Shown: positions 61,722 through 64,000 of the stretch, in pieces
Position numbering within the stretch: the stretch's first letter is position 1
Layout: each line of letters opens with the position of its first letter
Assembly (NCBI GenBank): GCA_021613335.1
Contig: JAJTWR010000353.1
Span: 353,501 to 417,500, forward strand
Direction: 5' to 3'
Source: Whitmania pigra
Taxonomy: Eukaryota; Annelida; Clitellata; Hirudinida; Haemopidae
DNA length: 64,000 bases
Made by a program: the position numbers and the translations under genes
The notes under the pieces: model-generated
The model's input: the letters and a program-made list of their open reading frames with translations, nothing else
Databases searched by the model: none
Told to the model about the DNA's origin: nothing

Positions 61722-63919
61722 GTGAAATATTTGTTTTATAATAATCGTCGGTTAAAACTATTAGAATAAACTGTATAGATAATTGCACTAACCATTAATT
61801 ACTTTCAATAATTGCAATTACTTAACAAATCTTTAATTATTTGCAATAAATGGAGTTAATTGAAATTGAAATAGCTCTTAAATATTCGGAAAGATCTCTA
61901 GACATTTTCTCCAAAAGCATAATCTACCTCGTGATTAGGGTTGAAAGAACCGTGTAATTTGATGAACAGTTACGTAATAATTTGCTTGAAGTTTCGTTTA
62001 CTTACATCAATAAAGCTAGGATGATGTTCATGTTTCATGAATACCTTCTGTATCATTCCACTTCGTTCTACTTATGAGTGTAGGAGTTTAAAAGTAATTG
62101 AATACCACCCAAGCTTTAACGTTCTTGTGAGTAAAGTAATTTTGAGAAATTATTAACATTCAGATATCTGCCATATATTAACTTATTTTGAAATAATAAA
62201 TGAAAATTTCGCGAAATCAGAGACTGTGATAAGCATTTGCGCCTTATGATATGTGCCTCGGAGGTGATGAAGAGATTTGAAATTGAACAGAGGCAGGCTA
62301 AATGTTCTTCCGCCAGACACTGACAAGATGTCGCTTCATGACTCTCGAGTATTTGCACTTTGATGCCAGGAATAAGATGGATTTTATTTCACGTGTCGAA
62401 ATGAATACTCAGAAACCATTCAAGGACTGGTAGACAAAAAAACTCCGCAATTTATTTTTAGCATCAATTCCTCCGTTCATCCACTAATCCATGCCTACAA
62501 TCAAACCTAGCCAAACAGACACTTATGGGGACAGGTAGACAAAAGAAGTGGGCGCACCTCTGACACGGCAAATATACAGTAAGGATTTCACCGAGTGTAG
62601 CTTTGACATCCCTGGACCCTTGCATACCTGCCTATGTCACGAGCCGATCGCGGTGTGGCTTCTGCATTCAAACGTATTCTCCATTATTGGGAGAGATAAT
62701 TAGTTGAACCCCAGCATTTGTTCGACGTGGCAGAGGGCAACAGTAATAAGTAGATGAACCAGGCAGAAGAGAAAGATTTTGCCTTCAGCACTTCGACTGT
62801 CGCGCACCTCAAATATTTGAGAACGCCGCTCTTACTGTCCCATCTCCGAAGTTATTCGTCACTCCCTCCAGCAACTTATCCTTTGTTTTGATTTATTTTC
62901 CTCTCGGATTTTATTTACCGAAAATATGAACCTAATGTTGCTGGAATGTTCGCCTCTTGGTTTCACATGTCGAAACCGAGGTTCGTTCGTCCATCGATTA
63001 AAATCCCTTCAAAGAAACTTTTATGAAATGAAAAATTATTTTCGACGTCTCGCATAAAATTTCGATTCTCCGTTTCGTATTCTAAACCTCTTCTGTAAAC
63101 TTCGTCCTTTGAAGACCGATTCGCCTGCTGATGCTGATGTTTACACAACTTAATTATTAGCATTCTTGATTCTAGATTCTATAAATGTCTTAATTAAAAA
63201 TAAATAAATCGACCTTGTTTATTTACAAATATAATTGTCAAAAAAAAAGAAATAAATTCGCCCGCTGACTTGGGTTCAGCTTTGTGCGAATATACGATCT
63301 GGGAGCGCGTGATGTTCCGAATGATCGACACAAAACATTTGGCGAGCAAGTAAGATTAACTTTCACTTAGGACGACATCTTAGGACTTCTTAATGACAAA
63401 TTTATGGATCATTGCGAGTGTATTGTCCTCATGTGTTGAAATTTATCGATTTTCTGCCGCATTTGAAGACATAAATTTTCCATTTTGAATTCATTTCTTC
63501 TGACGGCTTCGACCTCCGATGAATCTCTTGTCAACGGGTGACAAATAATCCGCGGGAGTTTTAAACACGTGGAGATGGGAGAACCAATTGCCGTCGGGTA
63601 TAACTGCCATTAAATCGCCTCGCTTGCCTCTTTCTGTTTCGTCTTTCAATCATTCGAGTTCTTCAGAACACTTTCTTTAGGCGACGCTTTTGAATACAGT
63701 TTCTTGTTTCAATTTGAAATCGTTTTGAATGTTTTAAAATGTCTTAGTGACCTTCTCCAGTAAAAGTTCTTCTCTCACTTATCGGTCGTTCTTCGTTGCT
63801 TGGCTACACCTAATAACCTCGACTAGACCAAAGAATTTCATCTCCAGAGATTTTCTTCCTCCTCCTCCGTCTCTTCATTTTCCTCACATCTCTTCCATCT
63901 TTAACTTTTTTCTTTTCAG

Positions 63920-63995
63920 GCGCCGACTCTTTGAACCATCCGCCATTGTTGGAACCGACACAAAACATCATCTTTGTTGTTCTCCTTTTACTCAG
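63920..63995 (+). CDS. Possible exon of a gene running off the right edge
   Basis: A long pyrimidine tract ('taacttttttcttttcag') is followed by 76 bases open in one frame, reading 'ADSLNHPPLLEPTQNIIFVV' and then Leu-Leu-Leu-Leu-Arg, and closing with 'ctcag' and a GT. The hydrophobic end could be a signal anchor or the start of a membrane segment. The rest of the gene would lie beyond the window. Confidence 0.3.
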
Positions 63996-64000
63996 GTTAC

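Noticed and set aside
62116..63163. Minus-strand open frames of 80 and 66 codons in the right-hand intergenic region
   Set aside because: No recognisable family, no flanking splice signals in agreement, and no neighbouring coding segments.
1..64000. tRNA, rRNA and other structured RNA genes
   Set aside because: I found no segment with convincing A- and B-box motifs plus cloverleaf, and no rRNA-like sequence; a covariance-model scan would be needed to exclude small RNAs.

Overview
This window is nuclear DNA from an animal, most likely an intron-rich, AT-rich invertebrate. Genes are split by many short GT-AG introns, and the joined exons match animal families such as SMG1, filamin, NAA25, YRDC, ANKRD40, MZB1, EEF1D, a TNF-receptor-like protein, puromycin-sensitive aminopeptidase, LSM7 and a TIF1/TRIM protein. 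I cannot name the species. Exon joins were made by hand from reading frame, splice signals and remembered family sequences; no search was run. For most complete genes the joined length is a multiple of three and the intron phases agree.

Layout. 1-2817 (-): N-terminal part of SMG1, cut by the left edge. 6770-13752 (+): C-terminal half of a filamin (end of repeat 16 to repeat 24 in human numbering). 14414-22497 (-): complete NAA25, the NatB auxiliary subunit, 26 exons. 23240-24377 (-): YRDC, back to back with 24823-25919 (+): ANKRD40. 26586-27354 (-): MZB1-like ER protein. 28791-30207 (-): EEF1D. 30767-33751: a Mutator-like transposon with TIRs of about 147 bp and a broken transposase. 35752-41729 (+): a TNF-receptor-like membrane protein whose tail carries two CARD-type death folds; its introns hold hAT and pogo-like insertions. 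42893-47559 (-): puromycin-sensitive aminopeptidase, back to back with 48032-48840 (+): LSM7. 49325-58224 (-): a TIF1-family protein (RING, two B-boxes, coiled coil, PHD, bromodomain). 58225-64000: mostly gene-free, with a possible TATA promoter and first exons of a gene running off the right edge.

Most genes are unrelated housekeeping genes: mRNA surveillance (SMG1), N-terminal acetylation (NAA25), tRNA t6A (YRDC), ER folding (MZB1), translation elongation (EEF1D), peptide turnover (NPEPPS), mRNA decay or splicing (LSM7) and chromatin (TIF1). The most unusual locus is 35.7-41.7 kb. There a single-pass receptor with a TNFR cysteine-rich ectodomain continues, in consistent reading frame, into tandem CARDs that share an intron position and so look like an internal duplication. 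DNA transposons cluster in and around this gene.
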